From the NCBI GenBank assembly GCA_036391875.1, contig DASVZA010000039.1:131389-195388 (forward strand): 64,000 bases of DNA. The letters run 5' to 3'. The position numbers and the translations under genes were made by a program. The notes beneath the pieces are model-generated. The model was not told the origin of the DNA and did no database searches. It worked only from the letters and a program-made list of their open reading frames with translations. This document shows, piece after piece, positions 8,016 through 15,572 of this stretch; within the stretch, counting starts at the first letter, position 1; every line of letters begins with the position of its first letter. Source of the DNA: Parasulfuritortus sp036391875 (GTDB taxonomy: Bacteria > Pseudomonadota > Gammaproteobacteria > Burkholderiales > Thiobacillaceae).

Positions 8016-8398
8016 GGTGTGCTCCTATTCAGTTTCGGAAACCAGCCAGCGGCATGTCCGCTGCGGTGAGACCATGTTATTGACAGGGGGTTTCCCGTCT
8101 GTTTCCCGGTTGCCGACAAGTGCAACACTCTGTGACCGCAATGTTTCAGACTGTTTCCGGATCGCCCCTCTCTGCTGCGATTCGTCCAGGTCGGCTAAAT
8201 AACCGGCCGGATGGGCTGAAGCGGACGACTAAGCCGGATGGCCGATTGCAGCCTTGGCTACGGGATCGGGAGACGGGGCGGCCGTCGGCGGAGCCTGCCG
8301 TCGCGCTGCGGCCGGGTGTCGAATCCTGCTAAAATGGCCGACCGCCGCCCCTGCCCGCCGGGCACCGCCGAACATGCGAAGCGGCATGCGTCAGCCAC
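8016..8398. other. Divergent intergenic region (383 bases)
   Basis: Separates the leftward small secreted gene from the rightward MshEN/DUF202 pair and must carry both promoters. Three GGAAAC-type hexamers are readable on the minus strand near 8036, 8090 and 8103. The right half (8200-8340) is GC-rich, with small hairpins but no gene. No strong ribosome site precedes the ATG at 8399. Confidence 0.5.
8068..8095 (-). promoter_or_regulatory. Candidate ECF-sigma-type promoter for the small secreted gene
   Basis: Read leftward: GGAAAC (8095-8090), 17 bases, then GTCTC (8072-8068). An AAC-containing -35 and a GTC-type -10 at 16-17 bases is the general pattern of extracytoplasmic-function sigma promoters. 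It lies about 53 bases upstream of the ATG at 8015. This is a pattern match only. Confidence 0.3.
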
Positions 8399-10033
8399 AT
8401 GAAAACAGCCAGCGATTCGAACCACCCAGCCGGGCCTATGACCGGCCATAACCTGCCACGCAGCGAGGATGCGGCGCCCGGTGTCGCCCTCCGTCCGGAG
8501 CGGATGGACCGGACCGGCACGCCGAAACACGAAATCCTGTCCGCCCTGGCCAGCCGCTACGGCTGCCCGGCCGTCGAATACGACGATGGCCTGACGGCGC
8601 CGCTTGCCATCCTGAACCGGCTGGACGTGGACAGGCTGCGCGACGAGCTGTGGCTGCCGCTGACCTGGACCGAGGACGCGGCGGAGGTGGTCGCCTGCGA
8701 CCCCGCCGATCCCGAATTGCGGCGGCTGATCGGAGAGACCCTGGGCGTCGACCGGATCGATTTCCGGGTCGCGACCCGGGCCGATCTGGTCCGGCTGATC
8801 GAGAACAGCGCCGACCTGAACGCGGGCTTCCCGGTCACGGCCGGCCGGACGCCGCTGGCCAAGGTGCGGACCTATCTCGCGGTCGTCCGCACCCGCTATG
8901 CCGCCCAGCGGACCCAGTTCGCTCGGAGCCGGACCGGACTGGCCTTCACCCGGACCGGACTCGCCTTCGTCGGCATCGCCGTCGCGTTTCTGCGCGCCTT
9001 CGGAGCGGGCGAGCTGCTGTGGATCGAGATCCCGCTGCTGGTCCTGGGGGTCGCGGCGATCATCGACGGCCTGTTCTGGTATCTGCCGGCGCGGCGCGAG
9101 TGGCGCGAGGTCAAGCCCTACCTGCCCTACGATGCGCCGGACGGCTTCAGCGCCCTGGAGGTGTCCGATCCCGGCGGCGCCATGACCTTCGGCCGGAGTG
9201 CCGTGGTGCCCGGCGCCGAGGCGCTGCGGCGGAACTGGGATGCGCTCTCCCCGGTCGAGCGCCGGCGCTTCCTGGCCAACGACCGCACCAATCTGGCCGA
9301 GGAGCGGACCATCCTGGCCTATCTGCGGACGATGATGGCCAAGGCCCGCACCGGGCTCGCCTTCTCCCGCACCGGCATCGCCTTCGCCGGCGTCGGCATC
9401 GGCTTCATCCGCAAGTTCCACCCGGGGCTGTGGTCGCTGTTCGATTGGGGCCTGATCGCCGTCGGCGCGTTCATGCTGCTCGAAGGCTTCTACTGGTATC
9501 TGCCGGGCAGGCAGGCGGCCCATGCCGGACTGGCGAGCATCAAAAAAGCTCAGGGCAGGAAAGGCCTGTGGGATCTGATCTTCCCCTCGCAGTGCCGCCT
9601 CACGTCGCTGGGCCAGGATCAAATGGCGGAGGCACTGTCGCCCGCCGCGCAGCCGGGCGTATGGGCCACGACCGGCCTCGCCCTGGAGCGCACCGTGCTG
9701 GCCGACCGGCGCAACGTGATGTCGCGGCTGCGCACCTTGATGGCCCGCTCGCGCACCGGCATGGCCTTCATCCGGACCGGCTTCGCCATCATGGCGGTGG
9801 GCGCCGGCCTGTTCGTCTATTTCGGCGCCGGGAACCCGCTCTGGACCGCGTTCGATCTGCTGCTCGTCGTCGTCGGCGTCTACCTGGTCGGCGACGGCCT
9901 GTACTGGTACCTGCCCGCGGAGCGCATCAAGCGGCAGTCGCCGTCCTGCGACGGCGACTTCGACATCGTCCACCCGGATTACAGCGAGCCGGCCGTCTCG
10001 TGGCAGAGGATTCCCTTGGCACATGAAGACTGA
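8399..10033 (+). CDS. Membrane protein: partial MshEN-like domain plus three DUF202-like Arg-Thr heptad blocks
   Basis: A 544-residue protein I do not know as a described system. Residues 43-136 resemble the second half of the MshEN/T2SSE N-terminal domain (LASRYGCPAVEYDD..., LPLTW..., VVACDPADPELRRL). Three related blocks follow at about 150-232, 293-371 and 426-508. Each has a helix with Arg-Thr (once Arg-Asn) at seven-residue steps: 150, 157, 164, 171, 178, 185; then 296, 303, 310, 317, 324; then 431, 438, 445, 452, 459. Two hydrophobic segments follow, ending in (D/E)G-x-x-WYLP. The Arg-Thr/LA wording matches the DUF202 (YidH/Vtc1) signature. Six membrane helices are expected. The gene overlaps the next by 11 bases, so the two products are probably made together. 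Confidence 0.8.
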   Translation: MKTASDSNHPAGPMTGHNLPRSEDAAPGVALRPERMDRTGTPKHEILSALASRYGCPAVEYDDGLTAPLAILNRLDVDRLRDELWLPLTWTEDAAEVVACDPADPELRRLIGETLGVDRIDFRVATRADLVRLIENSADLNAGFPVTAGRTPLAKVRTYLAVVRTRYAAQRTQFARSRTGLAFTRTGLAFVGIAVAFLRAFGAGELLWIEIPLLVLGVAAIIDGLFWYLPARREWREVKPYLPYDAPDGFSALEVSDPGGAMTFGRSAVVPGAEALRRNWDALSPVERRRFLANDRTNLAEERTILAYLRTMMAKARTGLAFSRTGIAFAGVGIGFIRKFHPGLWSLFDWGLIAVGAFMLLEGFYWYLPGRQAAHAGLASIKKAQGRKGLWDLIFPSQCRLTSLGQDQMAEALSPAAQPGVWATTGLALERTVLADRRNVMSRLRTLMARSRTGMAFIRTGFAIMAVGAGLFVYFGAGNPLWTAFDLLLVVVGVYLVGDGLYWYLPAERIKRQSPSCDGDFDIVHPDYSEPAVSWQRIPLAHED

Positions 10034-11207
10034 TTCGAACCCCTATGCCGCGCTGGTCGACGGCGGCCTCATCAGCCAGGCGGAGCTCGACGCCGCACAG
10101 GCCGACGCGACGGCCCGCGGCGTCGAACTGGAACGGGTGCTGCTCAAGGATTTCGGCGTCGCGCGCTGCGCGCTGCTCGACGCCCTGTCGAGCCATTACG
10201 GCTGCCAGTCCATCCAGTATGACGAGCGCATCCCGGTGCCGTCGCGCCTGTTCTCCGGGCTGGACGGCAAGGTGCTGCGGGCCGGCCGGTGGTTCCCGGT
10301 CATGCTGCTGGGCGACACCGCCGTCATCGCGGCGGCCGATCCCGGCGACCAGGCGATGCGGGCCGAGGCTGCGAGGCTGGTGCCCGCCGCGCAGCACGAA
10401 TTCCGCGTCGCGCTGGCCGAGGACGTGCGCTGGTACATCCAGGACTACCTGCACGACGTCGCGAAATCCCTGATCGGCATCGAGCGGACCGGGCTGGCGA
10501 ATTGGCGCAACACCATGGCGCTCTGGCGCACCCGGCTCGCCTGCCACCGGACCGATCACGCACGGGCCCGGACGGCCATGAAGCTGCTGCGCTGGGGCCT
10601 GCTCATGATCGCCCTGTCGAACGCCCTGACCCGGATCAACGACAATGTGCTCAGGCCGCACCACCTCGCCCTCATGCTGGCCGGCATCGGCCTGTCCGCG
10701 GTCGGTCTATTCAATTACCTGAAGATCCGCCGGACGCGGATGAGCGTGCCCTGGAGCCACGTCATGGTGGACACCACGCACGAGACCATCCGCTTCACCG
10801 ACGCCTATCATCTCGACCCGGCGCCGGCCAGCGCGCAGGACAAGCCGATGCTCGCCCGCCTGGCCGCGTCGATCACCAATTACTGCTCGGTCCTGCGCCC
10901 GGTTCCGGCCAGCAAGGAGCGCACCCACCTGGCGCGCGAGCGCAACATGCTGGCAGCACAGCGAACTATCGCCGCCAGCCACCGGACGCTCTACGCACGG
11001 GCGCGGACCGGCCTCTCGTTCATGCGCACCGGGGTCTCCTTCATGAGCCTGGGATTCGCGATGAGCAAGCTGCTGGGGCCGGGCGCCAACAGCTTCATCG
11101 ATTTCGTCCTGATCGGCGCGGGCTTCCTCATGACCCTGGACGGCATCCTTTGGTATGCGCCGGCCCGCAAGGTGAAATACGGCATCGGCCGGCTGGTCGA
11201 CGAGTAG
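10023..11207 (+). CDS. Membrane protein: MshEN-like domain plus two DUF202-like Arg-Thr heptad blocks
   Basis: The 394-residue partner of the preceding protein. Residues 8-141 fit a complete MshEN-like (type II secretion ATPase N-terminal) domain: LVDGGLISQAELDAAQ, VLLKDFGV, LSSHYGCQSIQYD, FPVMLLGDTAVIAAADP, and VALAEDVRWYIQDYL. The RLG residues that contact c-di-GMP in MshE are not preserved in either half. Arg stripes stand at 155, 162, 169, 176, 183, 190 and at 300, 307, 314, 321, 328, 335. Each leads into two hydrophobic helices, and the last block ends in DGILWYAP. The first block is degenerate (R190-W, no WYLP). Its ATG lies inside the end of the upstream gene. No ATPase domain is present. 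Confidence 0.8.
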   Translation: MKTDSNPYAALVDGGLISQAELDAAQADATARGVELERVLLKDFGVARCALLDALSSHYGCQSIQYDERIPVPSRLFSGLDGKVLRAGRWFPVMLLGDTAVIAAADPGDQAMRAEAARLVPAAQHEFRVALAEDVRWYIQDYLHDVAKSLIGIERTGLANWRNTMALWRTRLACHRTDHARARTAMKLLRWGLLMIALSNALTRINDNVLRPHHLALMLAGIGLSAVGLFNYLKIRRTRMSVPWSHVMVDTTHETIRFTDAYHLDPAPASAQDKPMLARLAASITNYCSVLRPVPASKERTHLARERNMLAAQRTIAASHRTLYARARTGLSFMRTGVSFMSLGFAMSKLLGPGANSFIDFVLIGAGFLMTLDGILWYAPARKVKYGIGRLVDE

Positions 11208-11217
11208 GGTGCGCCTT

Positions 11218-11237
11218 TCCGGCGCTGCCGCGCCGGA
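11218..11237 (+). terminator. Possible terminator after the MshEN/DUF202 pair
   Basis: A perfect eight-base stem (TCCGGCGC with GCGCCGGA) around a TGCC loop, 11 bases after the stop codon. It is followed by a T-rich but not pure T run (TCTTTGTTTTGT) some ten bases on. A weak or bidirectional terminator is possible. Confidence 0.45.
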
Positions 11238-11256
11238 TCGCCGGTCTTTGTTTTGT

Positions 11257-11323
11257 CGCTCCCGCGCAGGCGGGAGCCCAGTCGAATCAAGGAACTGGAT
11301 GCCCGCCTTCGCGGGCATGACGG
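11257..11323. repeat. Dispersed extragenic palindrome (CCCGCNNAGGCGGG type)
   Basis: Two small hairpins face each other: CTCCCGCGCAGGCGGGAG at 11259-11276 and ATGCCCGCCTTCGCGGGCAT at 11299-11318. They are joined by CCCAG and CTGG boxes that are complementary, so the whole unit can fold as a cloverleaf-like palindrome. Elements of this wording occur between genes in many betaproteobacteria (recalled). It lies between two convergent genes. Confidence 0.7.
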
Positions 11324-11390
11324 ATAAATCCGGGTTGCTTAAAAAGGAACCGAACGCCCCAAGGAGGTCTGCCCGGGAACAATCCCCGGC

Positions 11391-12587
11391 TCAGCGATAG
11401 AGCAGGACCGCCGTCTCCCGCCAGGCCGCCTCGTCGGCCCGGCTGGGGGCATCGAGATCGCCCGGCGCGCTCCCCGGCGCATCCACCCATTCCCGCAGCA
11501 GCGGGCTGCCGTTGATCAGGTCGATGGCCAGCCGGTCGCGCTCGTATTCGTAGGGGAAGTCGCGCCAGAGCGGGTAGTCCGGGTAGAGCGTGCGGATCGC
11601 CTTGAAGGCCAGGGCCATCAGGCGCCAGGGCTTGAAGGCGTGGTGGTCGTAGCCGGCCTCGACGTGGATCTGCACGCCCGAGCAGAGCTTGCCGACGTGC
11701 TTGTGGAAGGTCGGCTCGAACCAGCATTCGCGCAGCCGGCAGCCGTGCAGCCAGTCCGGCGCGATGTCGCGCATGGTCCGGATGACCTTGCCGGCGTCGA
11801 TGTCGGGCGCGCCGAACAGTTCCAGCGGCCGGGTCGTGCCGCGGCCCTCGGACAAGGTGGTGCCCTCCAGCATGACGGTCCCGGCGTAGGCCCGGGCCAT
11901 GCTGAGGTTGGGCGCGTTCGGGCTGGGGTTGATCCAGTCCCGCTCGCCCAGTGGCCAGCCGTAGCCGGGCCCGGCCTCGGGCTGCCAGCCTTGCATCTCG
12001 ATCACCCGGTAGTCGAGGTCGAGCTTGAACTGGCGGATGAACCAGAGGCCCATCTCGCCCAGGGTGAGGCCGTGGCGCATGGGCATCGGGCCGGCGCCGA
12101 CGAAGCTCTCCCAGCCTGGGCGCAGGCTCAGGCCCTCGACCGGGCGGCCGGCCGGGTTGGGCCGGTCCAGCACCCAGACCGCCTTGCCGTGCCTGGCGGC
12201 GGCTTCGAGCACGTAGAGCAGGGTGGTGATGAAGGTGTAGATGCGGCAGCCGAGGTCCTGCAGGTCGACCAGCAGCACGTCGAAGCTGGCCATCATGGCG
12301 TCGGTCGGCCGGCGCACCTCGCCATACAGGCTGAAGATGGGGATGCCCAGTTTCGGATCGACGAAGTCGGGCGACTCCATCATGTTGTCCTGCTTGTCGC
12401 CGCGCAGGCCGTGCTGCGGGCCGAAGGCGGCGCTGAGCTCGATCTCGGGTAGTGTGGCGAGGGCGTCGAGGGCGTGGGTGAGGTCGGCGGTGACCGAGGC
12501 CGGATGGGCGAGCAGGGCGACGCGGCGGCCCTTCAGCGGCGCGCGCAGTTCCGGTTCCGCCAGCAGGCGGTCGAGTCCGAATTTCAT
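11391..12587 (-). CDS. DUF1343 family protein, NamZ-like exo-beta-N-acetylmuramidase
   Basis: A 398-residue full-length DUF1343 protein. In Bacillus subtilis the family member NamZ removes terminal N-acetylmuramic acid from peptidoglycan fragments. Characteristic segments are FGPQHGLRGDKQ, VWVLDRPNPAGRPVEG, SPNAPNLSMARAYAG and TTLSEGRGTTRPLE (putative active-site region). Unlike the secreted enzymes, no signal peptide is visible: the protein starts MKFGLDRLLAEPEL. A cytoplasmic recycling role, or an unrecognised export route, must therefore be considered. No ribosome site is strong. The next leftward gene upstream (DOMON-like) ends four bases inside its start region. Confidence 0.85.
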   Translation of the reverse strand: MKFGLDRLLAEPELRAPLKGRRVALLAHPASVTADLTHALDALATLPEIELSAAFGPQHGLRGDKQDNMMESPDFVDPKLGIPIFSLYGEVRRPTDAMMASFDVLLVDLQDLGCRIYTFITTLLYVLEAAARHGKAVWVLDRPNPAGRPVEGLSLRPGWESFVGAGPMPMRHGLTLGEMGLWFIRQFKLDLDYRVIEMQGWQPEAGPGYGWPLGERDWINPSPNAPNLSMARAYAGTVMLEGTTLSEGRGTTRPLELFGAPDIDAGKVIRTMRDIAPDWLHGCRLRECWFEPTFHKHVGKLCSGVQIHVEAGYDHHAFKPWRLMALAFKAIRTLYPDYPLWRDFPYEYERDRLAIDLINGSPLLREWVDAPGSAPGDLDAPSRADEAAWRETAVLLYR

Positions 12588-13114
12588 GGGCGGGAAAACT
12601 CCAGGGCGAAGGCGTCAGTATGATGGAAGTCGGGCCTGCCCGGGGCGTGGCGCAGGGCCCAGTAGCTCAGCCGGCCACTCTTTTCCTCCAGCACGGCCGA
12701 GAGGCCGAGGCGCAGCCGCCCCGCGGCCGGGAGGCAGGCGCCGGGCAGGCGGGCGGCCAGCACCAGGTGCCCGGGGTCGGCCTCGCAGGCGATGTCCGGT
12801 GGCGTATCCAGTTCCAGCACGGTGCCCTCGCGGTAGGCGCGGAAGGTGTAGGCCGCCCACTCGCCCGAGGGCGACAGGTTGAATTCCAGATAGGCCGGGT
12901 CCTCGGCCGTGCCGACGAAGGCCTCGAAACAGGTGTGCCGCCAGAGGCCGTCGCGGTGCCGGCGCAGGGCGGCCGGCGGGATGCTCAGAGCGTCGAGATC
13001 ACCGGTCAGGGTATAGGTCAGCGCCAGGCCGCCGCCGGGGTCGGGGGCGACTTCGGCGCTCAGGGTCGTGACGGCCGGGCAGGGCGTGTCGGGATGGGGG
13101 CGGAGTGTATTCAT
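12584..13114 (-). CDS. DOMON-like domain protein
   Basis: A 176-residue protein with the DOMON-like beta-sandwich pattern seen in hypothetical proteins next to photolyase or thiamine genes. It has LWRHTCFEAFVG, YLEFNLSPSGEWAAYTFRAYREG in two pieces, and a C-terminal SYWALRHAPGRPDFHHTDAF. DOMON-like domains bind sugars or haem in characterised relatives, but no ligand is known for this group. There is no signal peptide. The ATG at 13114 overlaps the photolyase stop (ATGA), and the 3' end overlaps the NamZ-like start, so photolyase, this gene and NamZ form one tightly coupled leftward unit. The start was chosen at that overlap because a longer frame would lie inside the photolyase gene. Confidence 0.75.
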   Translation of the reverse strand: MNTLRPHPDTPCPAVTTLSAEVAPDPGGGLALTYTLTGDLDALSIPPAALRRHRDGLWRHTCFEAFVGTAEDPAYLEFNLSPSGEWAAYTFRAYREGTVLELDTPPDIACEADPGHLVLAARLPGACLPAAGRLRLGLSAVLEEKSGRLSYWALRHAPGRPDFHHTDAFALEFSRP

Positions 13115-14508
13115 GGCGTCGCGGCTTGCTTGAACAGTTCGAGGGTGACGGCGCGGGCGGCGGCGTGGTCGACGACCGGCAAGGGATAGTCTCGGCCAGG
13201 CACGAAGCCGGATGCCGCCTGGACGGCCGGTGGCATGGTCCAGGGGGCGTGGAGGTAGCGGTCGGGCACGGCCGAGAGTTCCGGCAGCCAGCGACGGATG
13301 AAGCGGCCGTCGGGATCGAATTTCTGCGACTGGGCGACCGGGTTGAAGATGCGGAACCAGGGCTGGGCGTCGGTGCCGGTCGAGGCGCACCACTGCCAGC
13401 CGCCGACGTTGGCGGCCTGGTCGTAGTCGAGCAGCCGGGCGGCGAACCAGCGCTCGCCCAGGCGCCAGTCGCAGTGCAAATCCTTGACCAGGAAGGAGGC
13501 CGCGATCATGCGCAGGCGGTTGTGCATGAAGCCGGTCTCGGCCAGCTGGCGCATGGCGGCGTCGACGATGGGGTAGCCGGTGCGGGCCTCGCACCAGGCC
13601 GCGTAGTGGCCCGCCGGGTTGGGCCAGGCTAGGCCGTCGTACTTGGCCTGGAAAGCGTGCTCGGCGGTGTGCGGGTAGTGCCAGAGCAGCATCTGGTAGA
13701 ACTCGCGCCAGACCAGTTCGGCAAGCCAGGTACGCGCGCCTTCGCCGCCCCGATCCAGGGCGAAGCGGACCAGTTCCCGGATCGACAGGGTGCCGAAGCG
13801 GAGGTGGACCGACAGGTGCGAGGTGGCGTCGAGGGCCGGGAAATCGCGGGCTTCGGCGTAGCCGTCGATGCGGGCCTGGAAGGCCTGCCAGAGCGGGGCT
13901 GGGTCGGGTGCGGGCGATGCGGTCGGGCGGAAGCCGAGATCGGCCAGCGACGGCATGGCGCCGGTCGGGGCCGGCACCAGCCGGCCGAGGCGTTCATCGG
14001 ATGGATGGACGGCCAGATCGGCCGGCCCCAGCTGCGCCAGCCAGGCCCGCTGGTAGGGGGTGAACACGCGGTAGGGATGGCCGGCGCCAGTCAGCACATC
14101 GTCGGTGTCGAAGACCACCTGGTCCTTGTGCAGGACCAGCCGGCGGCCTTGGCCGGCCAGGGTCGCGGCGACCGCCTGGTCGCGCTGCCGGGCGAAGGGC
14201 TCGTAGTCGCGGGCGGCATGGACCTCCGCGACGCCGAGCCGGGCCGCCAGCTCCGGGAGTGCGTCGCGGGCGGAACCGTGCAGCACGTGCAGGCCGCCGC
14301 CCCGCTTTTCCAGTTCGGCCTTGAGCCGGGCAACGAGGCCGTGGATGAAGGCCACCCGGCGGTCGGACCGGTCGGCGAGGCCGTCCAGGATGCCGGTGTC
14401 GAACACGAAGGCGCAATGGACGCGGCCGCCTTCGGCCAATGCCGCATGGAGCGCGGCGTGGTCGTGGAGGCGCAGGTCGCGGCGGAACCAGACGAGGCAA
14501 TCGTTCAT
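13111..14508 (-). CDS. phrB: Deoxyribodipyrimidine photolyase
   Basis: A 465-residue DNA photolyase that uses light to split cyclobutane pyrimidine dimers. The N-terminal antenna domain begins CLVWFRRDLRLHDHAAL. The C-terminal FAD-binding domain contains TSHLSVHLRFGTLSIRELV, ELVWREFYQMLLWHYP, GYPIVDAAMRQLAETGFMHNRLRM and the electron-transfer-chain region WFAARLLDYDQAANVGGWQWCASTGTDAQP in pieces. Length and motifs match class I CPD photolyases. It is first in a leftward run and divergent from yqgE with 58 bases between the starts. Confidence 0.96.
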   Translation of the reverse strand: MNDCLVWFRRDLRLHDHAALHAALAEGGRVHCAFVFDTGILDGLADRSDRRVAFIHGLVARLKAELEKRGGGLHVLHGSARDALPELAARLGVAEVHAARDYEPFARQRDQAVAATLAGQGRRLVLHKDQVVFDTDDVLTGAGHPYRVFTPYQRAWLAQLGPADLAVHPSDERLGRLVPAPTGAMPSLADLGFRPTASPAPDPAPLWQAFQARIDGYAEARDFPALDATSHLSVHLRFGTLSIRELVRFALDRGGEGARTWLAELVWREFYQMLLWHYPHTAEHAFQAKYDGLAWPNPAGHYAAWCEARTGYPIVDAAMRQLAETGFMHNRLRMIAASFLVKDLHCDWRLGERWFAARLLDYDQAANVGGWQWCASTGTDAQPWFRIFNPVAQSQKFDPDGRFIRRWLPELSAVPDRYLHAPWTMPPAVQAASGFVPGRDYPLPVVDHAAARAVTLELFKQAATP

Positions 14509-14566
14509 CGTTTTCGCATTGTAACGTCATGTTGCGATCCGGCCCGGAGGGGTACAATCCGGGCCC

Positions 14567-15127
14567 ATGGAAGACGCCAACTTTACCGACCATTTCCTGA
14601 TTGCCATGCCCAACATGGTGGACCCCAATTTCGCCGGGGCGCTGACCTATATCTGCGACCACAATCCGGACGGGGCGCTGGGCGTGGTGGTGAACCGGCC
14701 GATCGAAATGTCGCTCGACAAGCTGTTCGAGCAGATCGGCATCAAGATGGAAAGCGACGAGCTCGGCCGGCAGCCGGCCTACTTCGGCGGCCCGGTCCAG
14801 GTCGAGCGCGGCTTCGTGCTGCACCGCCCGGTCGGCAACTGGAGTTCGACCCTCTCGGTGAACGACCGGGTCGGCCTGACCACCTCCAAGGACATCCTGG
14901 AGGCGACCGGCCACGGCCAGGGTCCGGAGCAGATCATCGTCGCCCTGGGCTACGCCGGCTGGGGCCCGGGCCAGTTGGAGAGCGAGATCAAGCAGAACGC
15001 CTGGCTGACCGTGCCGGCCGACCCGGAGGTGATCTTCGGCCTGCCGCCGGAGGAACGCTTCGCCGCCGCCATGCACCTGCTCGGCATCGATCCCTCGATG
15101 CTGTCCGAGGAGGCCGGCCACGCTTGA
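14567..15127 (+). CDS. YqgE/AlgH family protein
   Basis: A 186-residue member of the UPF0301 (YqgE/AlgH) family. The family start FLIAMPNMVDPNFAGALTYICDHN, followed by GALGVVVNRP and YFGGPVQVERGFVLH, is unmistakable. C-terminal AGWGPGQLESEIKQNAWLTVP is also conserved. Biochemical function remains unknown despite the alginate-regulation name. It is first in the rightward yqgE-ruvX-pyrR-pyrB-pyrX operon, an order that is very common in Beta- and Gammaproteobacteria. Confidence 0.95.
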   Translation: MEDANFTDHFLIAMPNMVDPNFAGALTYICDHNPDGALGVVVNRPIEMSLDKLFEQIGIKMESDELGRQPAYFGGPVQVERGFVLHRPVGNWSSTLSVNDRVGLTTSKDILEATGHGQGPEQIIVALGYAGWGPGQLESEIKQNAWLTVPADPEVIFGLPPEERFAAAMHLLGIDPSMLSEEAGHA

Positions 15128-15155
15128 TGCGGCGACGGTGCGGAGCGGGGACAGG

Positions 15156-15572
15156 ATGAAAGGCGCGGTGCTGGCCTTCGACTTCGGCCTCAAGCGGATC
15201 GGCGTCGCCGTGGGCGACCTTGAAGTCCGCCTGGCGCACCCGCTGGAGACCATCGCCGAGGAGGCCAACGACCCGCGTTTCGCCCGCATCGGCCAGCTGA
15301 TCGCCGAATGGCGGCCGGTGCGGCTGGTGGTCGGCCTGCCGATGAGCCTGGACGGCGAGGAACACGAACTGAGCAAGCGCTGCCGCCGCTTCGCCAACCA
15401 GCTGCATGGCCGGTTCGACCTGCCGGTCCAGCTGGTCGACGAGCGGCTGACCTCGGCCGAGGCCGAAACCCGGCTGCGCGACATGGGCCGCGCGGTGCGC
15501 GGCAACAAGGCGGCGGTGGACAGCCTGGCCGCCCAGGAAATTTTGCAGGACTATTTTTCGAGTAATCCATGA
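15156..15572 (+). CDS. ruvX: Putative pre-16S rRNA nuclease / Holliday junction resolvase YqgF
   Basis: A 138-residue RNase-H-fold nuclease (YqgF/RuvX) that trims the 5' end of 16S rRNA and may also cut Holliday junctions. The first catalytic Asp lies in VLAFDFGLKRIGVAVGD. The second site is VVGLPMSLDGEE, followed by VDERLTSAEAE and the last Asp in AVDSLAAQEIL. The ATG at 15156, after GGGGACAGG, gives the family length and is preferred to a GTG at 15138. The stop overlaps the pyrR start by four bases. Confidence 0.93.
   Translation: MKGAVLAFDFGLKRIGVAVGDLEVRLAHPLETIAEEANDPRFARIGQLIAEWRPVRLVVGLPMSLDGEEHELSKRCRRFANQLHGRFDLPVQLVDERLTSAEAETRLRDMGRAVRGNKAAVDSLAAQEILQDYFSSNP

Noticed and set aside
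8258..10024. 588-codon open frame antisense to the MshEN/DUF202 gene
   Set aside because: Arises from the repetitive Arg-Thr codons of the sense gene; the antisense product is rich in Gly, Gln, Asp and Arg without structure.
15138..15155. GTG start extending RuvX by six residues
   Set aside because: The ATG at 15156 gives the family N-terminus and has the better ribosome site.
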